Shown: positions 1-11,800 of the stretch, in pieces
How the letters are laid out: every line of letters begins with the position of its first letter
Numbering within the stretch: position 1 is the first letter of the stretch
Origin: Embleya scabrispora
Lineage (GTDB): Bacteria; Actinomycetota; Actinomycetes; Streptomycetales; Streptomycetaceae
Reading direction: 5' to 3'
DNA: 64,000 nt
NCBI RefSeq assembly: GCF_002024165.1
Contig: NZ_MWQN01000003.1
Span: forward strand, 558,001-622,000
The notes under the pieces: generated by a model
What the model was told of the DNA's origin: nothing
Database searches by the model: none
What the model saw: the letters and a program-made list of their open reading frames with translations, nothing else
Position numbers and translations under genes: made by a program

Positions 1-3000
1 CGCAGTCCGGTGTCGGCGGTGAGGCGGTTGCGCAGTTCCACGGCGGTGAGCGAATCGAAGCCGAGGTCGCGGAAGGCCCGGTCCGGATCCACCGCGCCCG
101 CCGACCCGTGGCCCAGCACCGCGGCGACCTGCGCGCGGACCATGTCGACGAGGACGTCCTCCCGGTCCGTCGCGGACAGTCCGGACAACCGCCGCCCGAG
201 CGAGGGCCCCGAGCCCGTCGTCTCGTCCGCCGCCACCCGCCGAGCCGGCCTCCGGGCGGGAGCGCGCGGCACATCGCCACCGATCGCCCGCTCGACCCGA
301 ACCCGGCGCATCTCCACGGACTCGGCACGCAACACCGGAGCACCCGTGCCGTCGGCCGCCAGCACGGTGACCGCGTCCACACCCCGGGGAACGAGTCGCA
401 CGCGCAGCCGTCGTGCCCCCGAGGCGTGCAGCGAGACGCCACGCCAGACACACGGCAGCGGGACCCCGTCGCCCGGAGCGCCCGACTCGATCCGGTCGTA
501 CGCCCGGAGCGCGAGGTCGAGCAACACCGGATGCAGGCCGTAGCGCCCGGCCTCGGCACGCTCCCGCTCACCGAGCACGACCTCCGCGTACACCTCCTCG
601 CCCACCCGCCAGGCCTGTTCCGGACCCTGGAAGGCGGGCCCGTACGGGCGGCCGCCTGCCCGAGCCCGATCCCGGACGGCATCGGTGTCCACCGCGACCG
701 CATCGGTCGGCGGCCAGGTGGTGAGGTCGAAGTCCGCCGCGGTGCCCCGCGGATCGAGTACGGCGGTGGCGTTGCGCTGCCAACCGCCTTCGGCCGAGCC
801 GCCGTTGCCGACCGGGCGGGAGTGCACGGTCAGTTCGCGACGGCCCGTCCCGTCCGGCGGGTCCACCACGACCTGTAGCCGCACTCCGCCGGTCGGCGGC
901 AGGATCAGCGGCGCGTCGAGGTCGAGTTCGTCGACACGGCCGCAGCCCACCTCGTCGGCCACCCGGATCGCCAGTTCCACCAGGGCCGTCGCGGGCAGCA
1001 CGGCGGCGTCGCCGATGGCGTGTTCCGCGACCCAGGGGTGCGTACGCGCCGAGATCGACCCGGTCAGCACCGACCGGCCGAGGCCGGACAGGGTGGTTCC
1101 GGCGCGCAGCAGCGGATGGTCCACGGGGGCGAGGCCGACCTCGTCCGCGCCGGCCCGGCCACCGCCGGATTCCAGCCAGTAGTGCCGGTGCCGGAACGCG
1201 TACGTCGGCAGCGGTACCCGCCGTCCGAATCCGGCGCCCAGGACCGCGTTCCACGCCACCGGCAGCCCGTGCACGTGGGCTTCCGCGAGCGAGCCGAGGA
1301 AACGGGCGACGTCCGGCCGGCCGCGGCGCAGCGTGCCGAGCGCGACCGCGGTGCGGTCCGTTTCGTCCAGCATCTGCTCGATGCCCGGTACCAGCAGGGG
1401 ATTCGGGCTGACCTCGACGAAGGCGGTGTGTCCGGCGTCGACGAGGCCGCGTACGGTCTCCTCGAAGCGCACGGTCTGCCGCAGGTTGCGATACCAGTAG
1501 TCGGCGTCGAGGCCGGTGGTGTCGTACCGGCCGGCGGTGACCGTCGAGTGGAACGGGATGCGGGCCGGGCGCGGTTCGATCCCGGTGAGGACGTCGACCA
1601 GCCGGTCACGGATCTCCTCCACCTGGGGGCTGTGCGAGGCGTACGTGGTGGGGATGCGCCAGTGGCGGATGCGCTCGGCCGCGTATTGCGCCGTGAGTTC
1701 GTCGAGGGCGGCGGTGTCGCCGGAGATCCCGGTGGAACCGGGGCCGTTGATCACGGCGATCGACAACCGGCCGGGCCACCGTCGCAACCGCGTGGCGACC
1801 CGGGCGGCGGATTCCCCGACGGAGAGCACGCCGCCGCGGCCGGCCAATACGGCGACGGTTTTGCCGCGTAGGGCGACGACCTTCGCGGAGTCGGCCAGGC
1901 TCAGGGCGCCCGCGACGTAGGCGGCGGCGATCTCCCCCTGCGAGTGGCCGACCACGGCGGCGGGTTCGACGCCGCAGGCGCGCCACAGTTCGGCCAGCGC
2001 GATCATCACCGCCCACAACACCGCCGGCAGGACGTCGACGCGGGTCATCCACGCCCGCGCGGTGTCGGCGTCGGCGCGCAGCAACTCTTCGAGGGACCAG
2101 TCCACATGCGGTGCGAGGGCCTGCTCGCACGCCGCTATCTGCGCGGCGAACACCGGCGCGCGGTCGAGTAGTTCGACCGCCATCCCGTACCACTCGGAGC
2201 CCTGGCCGGGGAAGACGAACACGACGCGTTCGCCGTATCGGGCCTGGCCCTTGGTCACCGCGGCGGTCGGGGTGCCGGCGGCGAGGCCCGCCAGCGCCTC
2301 TCTCAGTCGGTCACGGCCGCCGACCCGAACCACGGCGCGGTGGTCCAGCGCGGACCGGGTGGCGTGCAGGGAGTGGGCCAGGTCGGGCAGTGTGGCGTCC
2401 CGGCCGGCGTCGGTGTCCAAGTGGGCGTCCAGGCGCGCGGCCTGGGCCCGCAGGCCCTCGGGACTGTCCGCGGACAGGACGAACGGCAGTACGGCGGGGT
2501 CGGGCAACACCGGTGCGCCGGGCTCCCCTTCCGCGCCGGCGACCGGGGCCGCCTCGGGGGCCTGTTCGAGGATCAGGTGCGCGTTGGTACCGCTGATCCC
2601 GAAGGACGACACGCCCGCGCGGCGCGGTGTTCCCTCGCCGGGCCAACTCCTGGCCTCGGCGAGTACTTCGACGGCGCCCGCGCTCCAGTCGACGTGCGGG
2701 GTCGGCGCATCCACGTGCAGCGTCCCGGGCAGCACGCCGTGGCGCATCGCCATCACCATCTTGATGACCCCGGCCGCGCCGGCGGCGGCGGCGGTGTGGC
2801 CGATGTTGGATTTCACCGAGCCGATCCACAGCGGCCGTTCGAAGTCCCGGCCGCCGCCGTAGGTGGCGATCAGCGCCCGGGCCTCGATCGGGTCGCCGAG
2901 CCGGGTGCCGGTGCCGTGCGCCTCCACCGCGTCGATGTCGGCGGGAGCCAGGCCCGCGTTCGCCAACGCCGCCTCGATCACCCGCCGTTGTGCGGGGCCG

Positions 3001-3938
3001 TTGGGGGCGGTGAGGCCGTTGCTCGCGCCGTCCTGGTTGACCGCGCTGCCGCGTACCACGGCCAGTACGGGGTGGCCCCTGCGGCGCGCGTCGCTCAGCC
3101 GCTCGACCAGGAGCATCCCGACCCCCTCGGCCCACCCGGTGCCGTCGGCCGCGGCGGCGAACGACTTGCACCGGCCGTCGGCGGACAACACGCCCTGCCG
3201 GCTGAACTCGACGAAGACGGCCGGGTTCACGATGACGCTCGCCCCGCCCGCGAGCGCCATCGTGCACTCGCCGCCCCGCAGCGCCCGCACGGCGAGGTGC
3301 AGCGCCACCAGCGAGGACGAACACGCGGTGTCCACGGTCAGCGACGGGCCTTCCAGGCCGAGCACGTAGGACACCCGGCCCGACATCGCGCTGCCGACCC
3401 CGCCGGTGAGCGCGTATCCCTCGACCCCGTCGGGCAGGCGCTCGACCCCGAAGCCGTAGCCGCTGGGGGTGCCGCCGACGAAGACTCCGGTGGAACTGCC
3501 CTTCAGGGCGCGCCGATCGATCCCGGCCCGCTCGAACGCCTCCCACGAGGTCTCCAGGAGCAACCGCTGCTGCGGGTCCATGACCAGCGCCTCGTGCGGC
3601 GAGATCCCGAAGAATCCGGGATCGAACTCGCCCGCTTCGGCCAGGAATCCGCCCTCCCGCGTATAACTGGTGCCCCGGTGTTCGGGGTCGGGGTGGTACA
3701 GGTCGTCCACTGCCCAGCCGCGATCGTTCGGGAAGCCGCTCACCGCGTCCACGCCGTCGGCCACCAGCCGCCACAGGTCCTCGGGCGAGCGCACGCCGCC
3801 GGGGTAGCGGCAGGCCATACCGATCACGGCGATCGGCTCGGGTGGCCGCTCCAACTCGGCGATGCGGGCGCGGGCCCGCTGAAGGTCGACGATCGCGCGC
3901 TTGAGGTAGTCCCGCAGTCGGTCTTCGCCGCCGCTCAT
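1..3938 (-). CDS. Type I PKS, module 9 (KS-AT-DH0-ACP), 3' end cut off
   Basis: The reading frame is open from ATG at 3938 to the left edge, at least 1312 residues. A short N-terminal docking helix ([16 protein letters not shown]) precedes the ketosynthase, whose Cys lies near residue 205 in TACSSS. The acyltransferase shows GHSQGE near 665 and YASH near 767, which in this family marks methylmalonyl-CoA. A dehydratase-like region follows. Its first motif is [10 protein letters not shown], with the usual Gly replaced by Asp, and its second is DLALR where the family has D-x3-H/Q. No ketoreductase lies between it and the ACP (GFDS, near residue 1295). The module should therefore leave a beta-ketone and an alpha-methyl. 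The start overlaps the stop of the upstream gene as ATGA, which suggests translational coupling. Whether a thioesterase or another module follows cannot be seen. Confidence 0.93.
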   Translation of the reverse strand, partial: MSGGEDRLRDYLKRAIVDLQRARARIAELERPPEPIAVIGMACRYPGGVRSPEDLWRLVADGVDAVSGFPNDRGWAVDDLYHPDPEHRGTSYTREGGFLAEAGEFDPGFFGISPHEALVMDPQQRLLLETSWEAFERAGIDRRALKGSSTGVFVGGTPSGYGFGVERLPDGVEGYALTGGVGSAMSGRVSYVLGLEGPSLTVDTACSSSLVALHLAVRALRGGECTMALAGGASVIVNPAVFVEFSRQGVLSADGRCKSFAAAADGTGWAEGVGMLLVERLSDARRRGHPVLAVVRGSAVNQDGASNGLTAPNGPAQRRVIEAALANAGLAPADIDAVEAHGTGTRLGDPIEARALIATYGGGRDFERPLWIGSVKSNIGHTAAAAGAAGVIKMVMAMRHGVLPGTLHVDAPTPHVDWSAGAVEVLAEARSWPGEGTPRRAGVSSFGISGTNAHLILEQAPEAAPVAGAEGEPGAPVLPDPAVLPFVLSADSPEGLRAQAARLDAHLDTDAGRDATLPDLAHSLHATRSALDHRAVVRVGGRDRLREALAGLAAGTPTAAVTKGQARYGERVVFVFPGQGSEWYGMAVELLDRAPVFAAQIAACEQALAPHVDWSLEELLRADADTARAWMTRVDVLPAVLWAVMIALAELWRACGVEPAAVVGHSQGEIAAAYVAGALSLADSAKVVALRGKTVAVLAGRGGVLSVGESAARVATRLRRWPGRLSIAVINGPGSTGISGDTAALDELTAQYAAERIRHWRIPTTYASHSPQVEEIRDRLVDVLTGIEPRPARIPFHSTVTAGRYDTTGLDADYWYRNLRQTVRFEETVRGLVDAGHTAFVEVSPNPLLVPGIEQMLDETDRTAVALGTLRRGRPDVARFLGSLAEAHVHGLPVAWNAVLGAGFGRRVPLPTYAFRHRHYWLESGGGRAGADEVGLAPVDHPLLRAGTTLSGLGRSVLTGSISARTHPWVAEHAIGDAAVLPATALVELAIRVADEVGCGRVDELDLDAPLILPPTGGVRLQVVVDPPDGTGRRELTVHSRPVGNGGSAEGGWQRNATAVLDPRGTAADFDLTTWPPTDAVAVDTDAVRDRARAGGRPYGPAFQGPEQAWRVGEEVYAEVVLGERERAEAGRYGLHPVLLDLALRAYDRIESGAPGDGVPLPCVWRGVSLHASGARRLRVRLVPRGVDAVTVLAADGTGAPVLRAESVEMRRVRVERAIGGDVPRAPARRPARRVAADETTGSGPSLGRRLSGLSATDREDVLVDMVRAQVAAVLGHGSAGAVDPDRAFRDLGFDSLTAVELRNRLTADTGL

Positions 3939-6900
3939 GAGTGGTCACCTTTCGGGGCCTGCCCGGGGGTTTCGAGATGGTGGTCGAGCAGGGCGAACAG
4001 TTCGTCGTCGGAGGCGGCCTCGACGCCGGCTCCGTCGAGGCTCGTGGTGTCGTGCCGGTCGAGGGCGCCGAGCCGTTCGACGAAGCGCCGCATGCGCAGC
4101 GCGACCCGAGCCCGGACCTGCGGGTCCTCGTCGGCCACCCGGTCGAACGCGGCCTCCAGGCTGTCGAGTTCCGCCAGCACCGGGATGAGTACCGACTCGT
4201 CGCCGTCGGTCAGCGCGGCCCGCAGCCGGGCGGCCAGGGCAACGGGTGTCGGATGGTCGAACACCAGCGTGCTCGGCAGCTCGACGCCGGTCGCCCGACC
4301 GAGCCGGTCGCGCAGGTCGACGGCGGTCAGCGAGTCGAAGCCCAGGTCGCCGAACGCCTGGTCGGCCCGGATCCGCTCGGTCGAGGCGTGGCCAAGGACG
4401 GCCGCGACCTGTCGGCGTACGAGGTCGAGCAGGATCGTCTCGCGTTCCGCCGGTCCCGCCGCGGCCAACCGCCCGACAAGGCCCGGGTCCGCCGAGCCGG
4501 CGCCGGTGGCCGGTGCGGCGAGCGCGGCGTCGACCTCGGGCAGGCCGCGGAGCAGCGGGCTCGGGCGCGACGACGTGAAACTCGCGGCGAAGGCGCGCCA
4601 GTCGACGTCGGCGACGACCACATCGGCGTCGTCCCGGCCCACGGCGCGGGCCATCGCGGCTACCGCGGCCTGTGGGTCCATCGCGCGCAGGCCGAGCCGG
4701 GCGAGCCGGTCCCCGTCGGCCTGCTCGACCATGCCGCCCCCGGCCCACGGGCCCCAGGCGATCGACGTGGCGACCAGGCCGCGCGCGCGACGGTCCCGCG
4801 CGATCGCGTCGAGGTGTGCGTTGGCGGCCGCGTAGATGGCCTGGCCGCCGCTGCCCCAGATGCCGGCGATCGACGAGAAGAGCACGAAGGCCGCCAGCGG
4901 GCGCTCGCCCAGCACGGCGTCCAGGTGGGCGGCGCCGGCGGCCTTGCCCGCGATCACGCGCGCCGCCTCGACCGGATCGGTGTCCGCGATCAGGGCGGCC
5001 TGGACCACCCCGGCGGCGTGTACCACCGCACTCAGCGGCGGCCCGTCGGCGTCGATCCGCCCGATCAGACGCTCCACGGCGTGCCGGTCGGCCGTGTCGC
5101 ACCTCTCGATCAGCACGGCGACGCCGAGGGCGGACAGTTCGGCCGCGAGGTCTTGCGCGCCCGGGGCCCGCGCACCCCGACGCGCGGCCAGGACCACACG
5201 TTCCGCGCCCGCGCCCGCCGCCCAGCGCGCCACCCGGGCGCCGAGGCCGCCGGTGCCGCCGGTGATCAGTACCGTGCCGGCGGGCCGCCAGGGCCGGTCG
5301 GCGGTTCCGGCGGCGGGCGCGCGGACCAGGCGGCGCACGTGGACGCCGTCGGCACGGATCGCCACCTGGTCCTCGGCGGCGTGCGCGAGCACGGCGGCGA
5401 GCCGGGACCGGACGGCGTCGGACTCCTCCGCGACGGCGTCGACCGCGGGCCGCGTGGGGTCGGGGAGGTCCACGAGACCGCCCCAGAGGCCGGGCAGTTC
5501 GAGCGCGGCGGTACGGCCGAAGCCCCAGATCCGGGCCTGGTCGGCGGAGCCGAGCGGGTCACGCTCCGCGACGGACACCGCGCCGGAGGTCAGGCACCAC
5601 AATCTGCCTCCGGGTCGGGTGTCGGCGAATGCCCGGACGAGGGCGAGGGTGGCCGCCAAGCCGTGGGTGAGCCCCGGCAGGTCGGCGCGTTCGCCCGGCA
5701 GGTCGGACAGGAGCGAGAGCACACCGTCGAGTGGGCCGAGGCGGCGCAGGTGCTCGGCGAGGACGCCGCGATCGCACTGCGCCGCGTCGACCCGAAGCGG
5801 GATCACGGCGGCACCGCGCCCTTCGAGCGCTTGCACGCATGCGTTGGCATACGGGCTCGTCGCATGGCTCAGCACGAGCCAGGTGCCGGACGGTTCGACG
5901 CCGGATCGTTCGGTCCACGGGGCCCATTCGGCGCGATAGCGCCACCTGTCCGGGTCTCCGGTCGTGCGCGTGTCGGGCAACGGGTCGAGCCAGTAGCGCT
6001 GTCGCTGGAACGGGTAGGTGGGCAGGTCGACCGCCGCACCGCGCCCGGTGAGCAGTGCGGACCAGTCGACGGGTGTCCCGTACGCGTGCAGCGCACCCAA
6101 AGCGGCGATGAGCGTGGCCCGTTCCGGCCGATCCCGGCGAAGCAGCGCGGCGGTGGGCGTCTCGTCGGCCGGTGCCTCGTCGGCCGGCCGGACGGCCGGG
6201 CCGAGGCATTCGCGGGCCATCGCGGTCGGCGTCCCGTCGGGCCCGACGTCGACCAGTACGAGGTCGCCCAAAGCCCGCGCCGAGGCGACACAGTCCGCGA
6301 AGCGGACCGGTTCGCGTACCTGGCGCAGCCAGTAGTCCGGGCTCGCCAGCTCGCCGTCGCCGGCCACGGCGCCGGTGAGGTTGGACAACATCGGGGTCTG
6401 CGGGTCGGCGTAGGAGACGCCCTCCAGCACGGCGCGGAAGTCGGCCAGTATCGGCTCCATCCGCGCCGAGTGGAACGCGTGCCCGACCCGGAGCCGCCTG
6501 GTTCGCCGCCCCCGCTCCGCGAAGCGCGCGGCCACCGCCAGTACGGCGCCCTCGTCCCCCGAAACCACCACGGACGCCGGCCCGTTCACCGCGGCCACAC
6601 TCACCGTGCCGCGCCCGTCCAGGACGCCGCGCACCTCGTCCTCCGCGGCCCGCACCGCGACCATCGCCCCACCCGCAGGCAGCGCCTGCATCAACCGCCC
6701 CCGCGCCGCCACGACCGTCGCCGCATCCGCAAGCGACCACACACCGGCGACATGCGCGGCGGCCAACTCCCCGATCGAATGGCCCAGCAGCAACTCCGCC
6801 CGCACACCGAACGATTCGACCAGGCGGAACAGCGCGCACTCCACCGCGAACAAGCCGGCCTGGGCGAACACCGTCTCGTCCAGGAGCCCTTCGGTGCCCT

Positions 6901-8776
6901 CCGTCCCGAAGACCACGTCCCGCACCGAATACGCCACGTGCCCGGCCAACCGGTCGTCCAACGCGGACACGGCCTCGTCGAAGGCCGCCGCGAACACCGG
7001 GTACGCGGCGTGCAGTTCCCGTCCCATCCCGACGCGCTGACCGCCCTGCCCGCCGAAGAGGAACACCGGTCGGCGGTCGGCCCGTGCGCGGCCGACGGTG
7101 ACGGTGCCGATCGGGTCTCCTGTCGCGAGGGCGGCAAGGCCGGTGAGCAACTCGGCGCGGTCCACGGCCGTCACCACCGCCCGGTGCTCCAGTGCGGCGC
7201 GGCTGCCGGCCAGCGCGGCGGCGAGGTCGTCCGGGGCGATCCCGGCGCCTTCGCCGGTGAGGTGCGTGTGCAGCCGTTCGGCCTGGGCGGGAAGCGCCTG
7301 CGGTGTCGTGGCCGAGAGCAGGTACGGCAGTACGCCCGGGTCGACCCGCGCATCGGCGCTCGGCGCGTCGGCCGGCTCGGGCGGGCGGTATTCGAGCACG
7401 GTGTGTGCGTTCGTCCCGCTGATCCCGAACGACGACACGGCGGCCCGACGCGGCCGGCCCGTCTCCGGCCACGGACGCGCCTCGGTCGACAACTCCACCG
7501 TGCCGGCGGACCAGTCCACGTGTGGCGTCGGCGCATCGACGTGCAGCGTCTTCGGCAGCACGCCGTGCCGCATCGCCAACACCATCTTGATCACTCCGGC
7601 CACGCCCGCGGCGGCGGTGGTGTGGCCGATGTTGGACTTGAGCGAGCCCAATCGGACCGGCTCGTCCGCGTGGTGTTCCCGGCCGTAGGTGGCGATCAGG
7701 GCTTGGGCCTCGATCGGGTCGCCGAGCGGGGTGCCGGTGCCGTGTGCCTCGACGGCGTCCACGTCCCGCGCGTTCAGTCGGGCGTTCGCCAACGCCTTCC
7801 GGATCACCCGCTGTTGCGCGGGCCCGCTGGGCGCGGTCAGGCCGTTGCTCGCGCCGTCCTGGTTGACGGCCGAGCCGAGGATGGTCGCCAGCACGCGGTG
7901 GCCGTTGCGGCGCGCGTCGGACAGTCGTTCGACAAGCAGCATGCCGATACCCTCCGACCAGCCGGTACCGTCGGCGGCGGCCGCGAACGGCTTGCACCGG
8001 CCGTCGGCGGCGAGCACCCGCTGCCGGCTGAACTCCACGAACGCCGCCGGGTTCGCGTACACCGTGACACCTCCGGCCAGCGCCATGGAGCATTCCCCGC
8101 CACGCAGCGCCCGACCGGCCAGGTGCAGCGCGACCAGCGAGGACGAGCAGGCGGTGTCGACCGTGATCGCCGGGCCCTCCAGGCCGAAGGTGTAGGCGAG
8201 GCGGCCGGAGGCGACGCTCGCGGTATTCCCGGTGCCGAGGTAGCCGCCGAGTTCGTCGGGCACCCGCATTCCCGTCGGGTAGCCGATGTCGACGGCGCCC
8301 ACGAACACGCCGGTGTCGGAGCCGCGCAGTGTGGCGGGATCGATCCCGGCCCGTTCGAACACCTCCCAGGAGGTCTCCAGGAGGAGGCGCTGTTGCGGGT
8401 CCATCGCCAACGCCTCGCGCGGCGAGATGCCGAAGAAGCCCGCGTCGAAGTCGGTCGCGTGCTCGACGAAACCGCCCGAGCGCACGTAGCTGGTGCCGGA
8501 ATGGTCGGGGTCGGGGTGGTAGAGCCCGTCCAGCGGCCATCCCCGGTCGGTGGGGAAGTCGGTCAGTCCGTCGCGGCCGTCGGCCAGCATGCGCCACAGG
8601 TCCTCGGGTGAGCCGACGCCGCCCGGGAAGCGGCAGGCCATACCGACGATCGCGATCGGCTCCCTCTCCCGCTCCTCCACGCGACGCAACTCCGCGCGCG
8701 CGTCATGCAGTTCCGCGGCCACGCGCTTGAGGTAGCCGACCAGCTTCCGATTGTCCGGCGGGTCGCGGTCCGGCAT
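3935..8776 (-). CDS. Type I PKS, module 8 (KS-AT-KR-ACP)
   Basis: This is a single-module polyketide synthase of 1613 aa. An N-terminal docking helix ([16 protein letters not shown]) is followed by a ketosynthase with TACSSS near residue 211 and EAHGTGT and NIGHT further on. The acyltransferase has GHSIGE near 666 and HAFH near 768, the malonyl-CoA signature. The ketoreductase has an intact GGTGGLG site near 1176 and YAAAN near 1318. Its Trp in IWGSGGQ, with no LDD motif, marks an A-type enzyme, so an L-configured hydroxyl is inferred. The ACP serine is in GFDS near 1481, and an acidic C-terminal docking segment ends the protein. A strong ribosome binding site, AGGAAGGA, lies at 8788-8795, 11 bases before the ATG. 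The AT-coding DNA is nearly identical to that of module 3. Confidence 0.96.
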   Translation of the reverse strand: MPDRDPPDNRKLVGYLKRVAAELHDARAELRRVEEREREPIAIVGMACRFPGGVGSPEDLWRMLADGRDGLTDFPTDRGWPLDGLYHPDPDHSGTSYVRSGGFVEHATDFDAGFFGISPREALAMDPQQRLLLETSWEVFERAGIDPATLRGSDTGVFVGAVDIGYPTGMRVPDELGGYLGTGNTASVASGRLAYTFGLEGPAITVDTACSSSLVALHLAGRALRGGECSMALAGGVTVYANPAAFVEFSRQRVLAADGRCKPFAAAADGTGWSEGIGMLLVERLSDARRNGHRVLATILGSAVNQDGASNGLTAPSGPAQQRVIRKALANARLNARDVDAVEAHGTGTPLGDPIEAQALIATYGREHHADEPVRLGSLKSNIGHTTAAAGVAGVIKMVLAMRHGVLPKTLHVDAPTPHVDWSAGTVELSTEARPWPETGRPRRAAVSSFGISGTNAHTVLEYRPPEPADAPSADARVDPGVLPYLLSATTPQALPAQAERLHTHLTGEGAGIAPDDLAAALAGSRAALEHRAVVTAVDRAELLTGLAALATGDPIGTVTVGRARADRRPVFLFGGQGGQRVGMGRELHAAYPVFAAAFDEAVSALDDRLAGHVAYSVRDVVFGTEGTEGLLDETVFAQAGLFAVECALFRLVESFGVRAELLLGHSIGELAAAHVAGVWSLADAATVVAARGRLMQALPAGGAMVAVRAAEDEVRGVLDGRGTVSVAAVNGPASVVVSGDEGAVLAVAARFAERGRRTRRLRVGHAFHSARMEPILADFRAVLEGVSYADPQTPMLSNLTGAVAGDGELASPDYWLRQVREPVRFADCVASARALGDLVLVDVGPDGTPTAMARECLGPAVRPADEAPADETPTAALLRRDRPERATLIAALGALHAYGTPVDWSALLTGRGAAVDLPTYPFQRQRYWLDPLPDTRTTGDPDRWRYRAEWAPWTERSGVEPSGTWLVLSHATSPYANACVQALEGRGAAVIPLRVDAAQCDRGVLAEHLRRLGPLDGVLSLLSDLPGERADLPGLTHGLAATLALVRAFADTRPGGRLWCLTSGAVSVAERDPLGSADQARIWGFGRTAALELPGLWGGLVDLPDPTRPAVDAVAEESDAVRSRLAAVLAHAAEDQVAIRADGVHVRRLVRAPAAGTADRPWRPAGTVLITGGTGGLGARVARWAAGAGAERVVLAARRGARAPGAQDLAAELSALGVAVLIERCDTADRHAVERLIGRIDADGPPLSAVVHAAGVVQAALIADTDPVEAARVIAGKAAGAAHLDAVLGERPLAAFVLFSSIAGIWGSGGQAIYAAANAHLDAIARDRRARGLVATSIAWGPWAGGGMVEQADGDRLARLGLRAMDPQAAVAAMARAVGRDDADVVVADVDWRAFAASFTSSRPSPLLRGLPEVDAALAAPATGAGSADPGLVGRLAAAGPAERETILLDLVRRQVAAVLGHASTERIRADQAFGDLGFDSLTAVDLRDRLGRATGVELPSTLVFDHPTPVALAARLRAALTDGDESVLIPVLAELDSLEAAFDRVADEDPQVRARVALRMRRFVERLGALDRHDTTSLDGAGVEAASDDELFALLDHHLETPGQAPKGDHS
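6421..7022. repeat. Homogenised AT-coding tract, modules 8 and 3
   Basis: By eye this stretch matches 33320-33921 almost base for base at a constant offset of 26899. The differences cluster in a few short patches. Both copies encode the middle of a malonyl-type acyltransferase. The flanking DNA diverges much more. Confidence 0.8.
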
Positions 8777-8795
8777 GGTCGTGTCGATCCTTCCT

Positions 8796-8873
8796 GGGCT
8801 GTACGGGCTGTACGGGCTGTACGGCTGTACGGCTGTACGGCTGTACGGGCCATACGGGCTCTACGGGCTGAAC
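8796..8873. repeat. Short tandem repeat in the spacer between two PKS genes
   Basis: Nine tandem units fill 78 bp: three of GGGCTGTAC, three of GGCTGTAC (one base shorter), then three diverged nonamers (GGGCCATAC, GGGCTCTAC, GGGCTGAAC). The block occupies most of the 116-bp gap between the module 7 stop and the module 8 start, the only gap over 50 bp within the PKS series. Because units of 8 and 9 alternate, it keeps no reading frame and is not coding. It may vary in copy number by slippage. A regulatory role is not shown. Confidence 0.9.
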
Positions 8874-8892
8874 AGAGCCGGGCGAACCGGGT

Positions 8893-11800
8893 TCAGGGCG
8901 AACCGAGTTCACGGTCGATGAAGTCCAGCACCTCGTCCGCGCTCGCCTCCTCGAGCCGCGCGGCGACGGATGTCGAGGCGGCTCCGGCGGCGTACTCCTC
9001 TCGGCCGCGCCACTCGGTGCGCAGCCGGTCGAGCCGGCCGGCGATCTCGGCGCGGTCGTCCTCGTCGGCCCGCACCTCGGCGAGCCGGACGGCCAGGCGG
9101 TCGAGTTCGGCGAGCAGTGCGGGTACTACGGCGGGGGTGTCGGTGTCGGGGACGAGTTCGGCGTACAGGTGGTCCGCGAGGTCGGCCGGAGTCGGGTGGT
9201 CGAAGACCAGGGTGGCGGGCAGCCGCAGGTCGGTGGCGGCGTCCAGGCGGTTGCGCAGTTCCACGGCGGTCAGCGAGTCGAAGCCGATGTCGGTGAAGCC
9301 TCGGTAAGGGTCCACCGCGTCCGCGCCGCCGAGGCCCAGCACGGTAGCCGCGTGGCCGCGGACCAGGTCGATCAGCAGCCTGCGCCGGTCCGCCTCGGTC
9401 GACGCGGCCAGGCGCCGCCCCAGATCGGCGGCCGGCTCCGCTCGGGCGGTGGTGCGGGCACTTCGCCGCCCCGGGCCGCGCACCAGGCCGCGCAGCACGG
9501 CGGGCACCGGGCCGGCGCCGCGTTCCAGGGCCGCGCCGTCGAAACGCAGCGGCAGCAGCAGCGGATCAGGCAGGTTCGTGGCGGCATCGAACAGGGCCAA
9601 CCCCTGCGCGGCGGACAACGGCACCATCCCGGAGCGCGCCGCCCTGGCCCGGTCGGCCGGACCGAGGCCGGCGGTGATCCCGCTCGCCTGGTCCCACAAC
9701 CCCCAGGCCAGCGACGCGCCGGGCAGCCCGGCCGCCCGGCGGTGGTGGGCCAGTGCGTCCAGGAAGGTATTGGCCGCCGCGTAGGCGCCCTGTCCCGCGC
9801 CGCCGAGCACCCCGGCCACCGACGAGTACAGCACGAACATCGCGAGGTCCGCGTCGGCGGTCAGCCGGTGCAGGTTCATCGCGCCGTCGATCTTCGGGCG
9901 CAACACCCGGCGCAGCCCGTCGCCGGTCATGGACGTGACGACACCGTCCTCGACCACGCCGGCGGCGTGCACGACGGCCGTCAGGGGATGCGCGGCGGGC
10001 ACCCGGCCCAGTACGTCGGCCAGTTGCTCCCGGTCGGCGACGTCGCAGGCGACGATCTCGACGTGCCGGGCGCCCAGCCGGCACAGTTCCTCGCGCAGTG
10101 CCCGCGCGCCCGGGGCCCGCTCGCCGGCCCGACCGGTGAGCAGCAGGTGTTCGGCGCCGTGCTCGGTCACCAGGTGCCGGGCCAGCAGGCCGCCGAGGGC
10201 GCCGGTGCCCCCGGTGATCAGTACGGTGCCGTCGGGGTCGGGTGCGGCGGGCACGGTCAGCACGATCTTGCCGATGTGCCTGGCCTGGCTCATGTACCGG
10301 TACGCGTGCGCAGCCTCCCGGATGTCCCAGGTGCGCACCGGGAGCAGGTGCAGGGCGCCGCCCTCGACGAGGTCGACGATCTCGGTGAGGATGCGGCCGA
10401 TGCGCTCGGGGCCGGGGTCGACGAAGGGGTGGTAGGTCACCCCCGGGTACCGCGCGGCGACGGCTTCGGGGTCGCGCCGGTCCGTCTTGCCGAGTTCCAC
10501 CAGCCGGCCGCCGGGTGCCAGCAGGCGCAGCGAGGCGTCCACGTACTCCCGGGCCAGCGCGTTGAGGACGACGTCGACGCCGCGGCCGTCCCCCGCGCCG
10601 GCGAAGGCGTGCTCGAAGTCGAGCGAGCGGGAGGAGGCGATGTGCCGGTCGTCCAGGCCGAGTTCGCGTAGAATGTCCCACTTGCCGGGGCTCGCCGTGG
10701 CGTAGACCTCGGCGCCGAGGTGTCGGGCCAGTTGTACGGCGGCCATGCCCACGCCGCCGGCGGCCGCGTGGATCAGGACGGATTCGCCCGGCTTGAGGTC
10801 GGCGACCTCGAACAGGGCGTGGTGGGCGGTTTGGAAGGCGACCGGCATGCCGGCGGCCTCGGCGAACGTCCATCCCGCCGGAATGCGCACGACGGCCCGG
10901 TGGTCGACGACGGCGACCGGGCCTAGCGCGGCGGGCACCCGGCCCGTCACGCGGTCGCCGGGTCGCCGGTCGCCAACGGCCGAGCCGACTTCGGTGACGA
11001 TCCCGGCGGCCTCGGTGCCCATGCCGACGTGCGCGGGTACCACGCCCAGACCGACCAGCACGTCGCGGAAGTTGAGGCCGGCGGCGCGGACCGCGAGCCG
11101 GATCTCGTGCGGGGCGAGCGGGCGGGCGGCGTCCGGGAAGGGCAGCGGCGCGAGGCGGTCCAGGTCGCCCGCGCCGGTGGTGTCGAGCACCCAGGGGCCG
11201 TCGGGGGCGAGGGGCAGCAGTCCGGAATCGTCGCCCCGGACGATCCTCGGGACCAGCGCCGCGCCCGCGCGCAGTGCGATCTGCGACTCGCCGGCGGCGA
11301 ACGCCGTCCGGACGGCGTCGGGCAGCGTGGTCGGTGTGTCGGCGTCCGGGTCGATGTCGACGAGCAGGAAGCGCCCCGGGTGTTCGGCCTGTACCGAACA
11401 CAGTAGGCCCCGGACGGACGCGTTGGCCGGGTCGGCGACGCCCTCACCGGGGCGGGCCGCGACGGCGCCGCGCGTGAGGACGACCAGGCGGGTCGCCGCC
11501 CACGCGGGGTGCGCCAACCACTGTCGGACGGTGTGCAGCATGCGCTCCACGGCCCGGCCGGCCGAGTCGGGCAGTGCCGCCGGGGGCTCGGGGGCGAGCG
11601 GGAGCAGGACCACCGCCGGGGCCACGGACTCGTCGGCGAGCGCCGCGAGTTCGGGATGCTCACGCGCCGCGATCCCGGCCCGCTCCAGTGCGCCGCCCAC
11701 GCCGAAGGGATCGGGGGCGAGCACGGCCCACGGGCCGCCGGCCGGGTCCTGCGGCCGCTCGGGTGCGGCGAGCGGGATCCAGTCGAGCCGGTACAGCTCG

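Noticed and set aside
1-3938. A thioesterase at the end of the series
   Set aside because: The frame leaves the window right after the ACP of module 9, so no release domain is visible.
8796-8873. A CRISPR array
   Set aside because: Units are 8-9 bases with no spacers, so it is a simple tandem repeat.
8703-8912. A small ORF with repeated VQP residues across the tandem array
   Set aside because: The repeated residues come only from the array, no ribosome binding site is present, and units of 8 and 9 bases do not preserve a frame.
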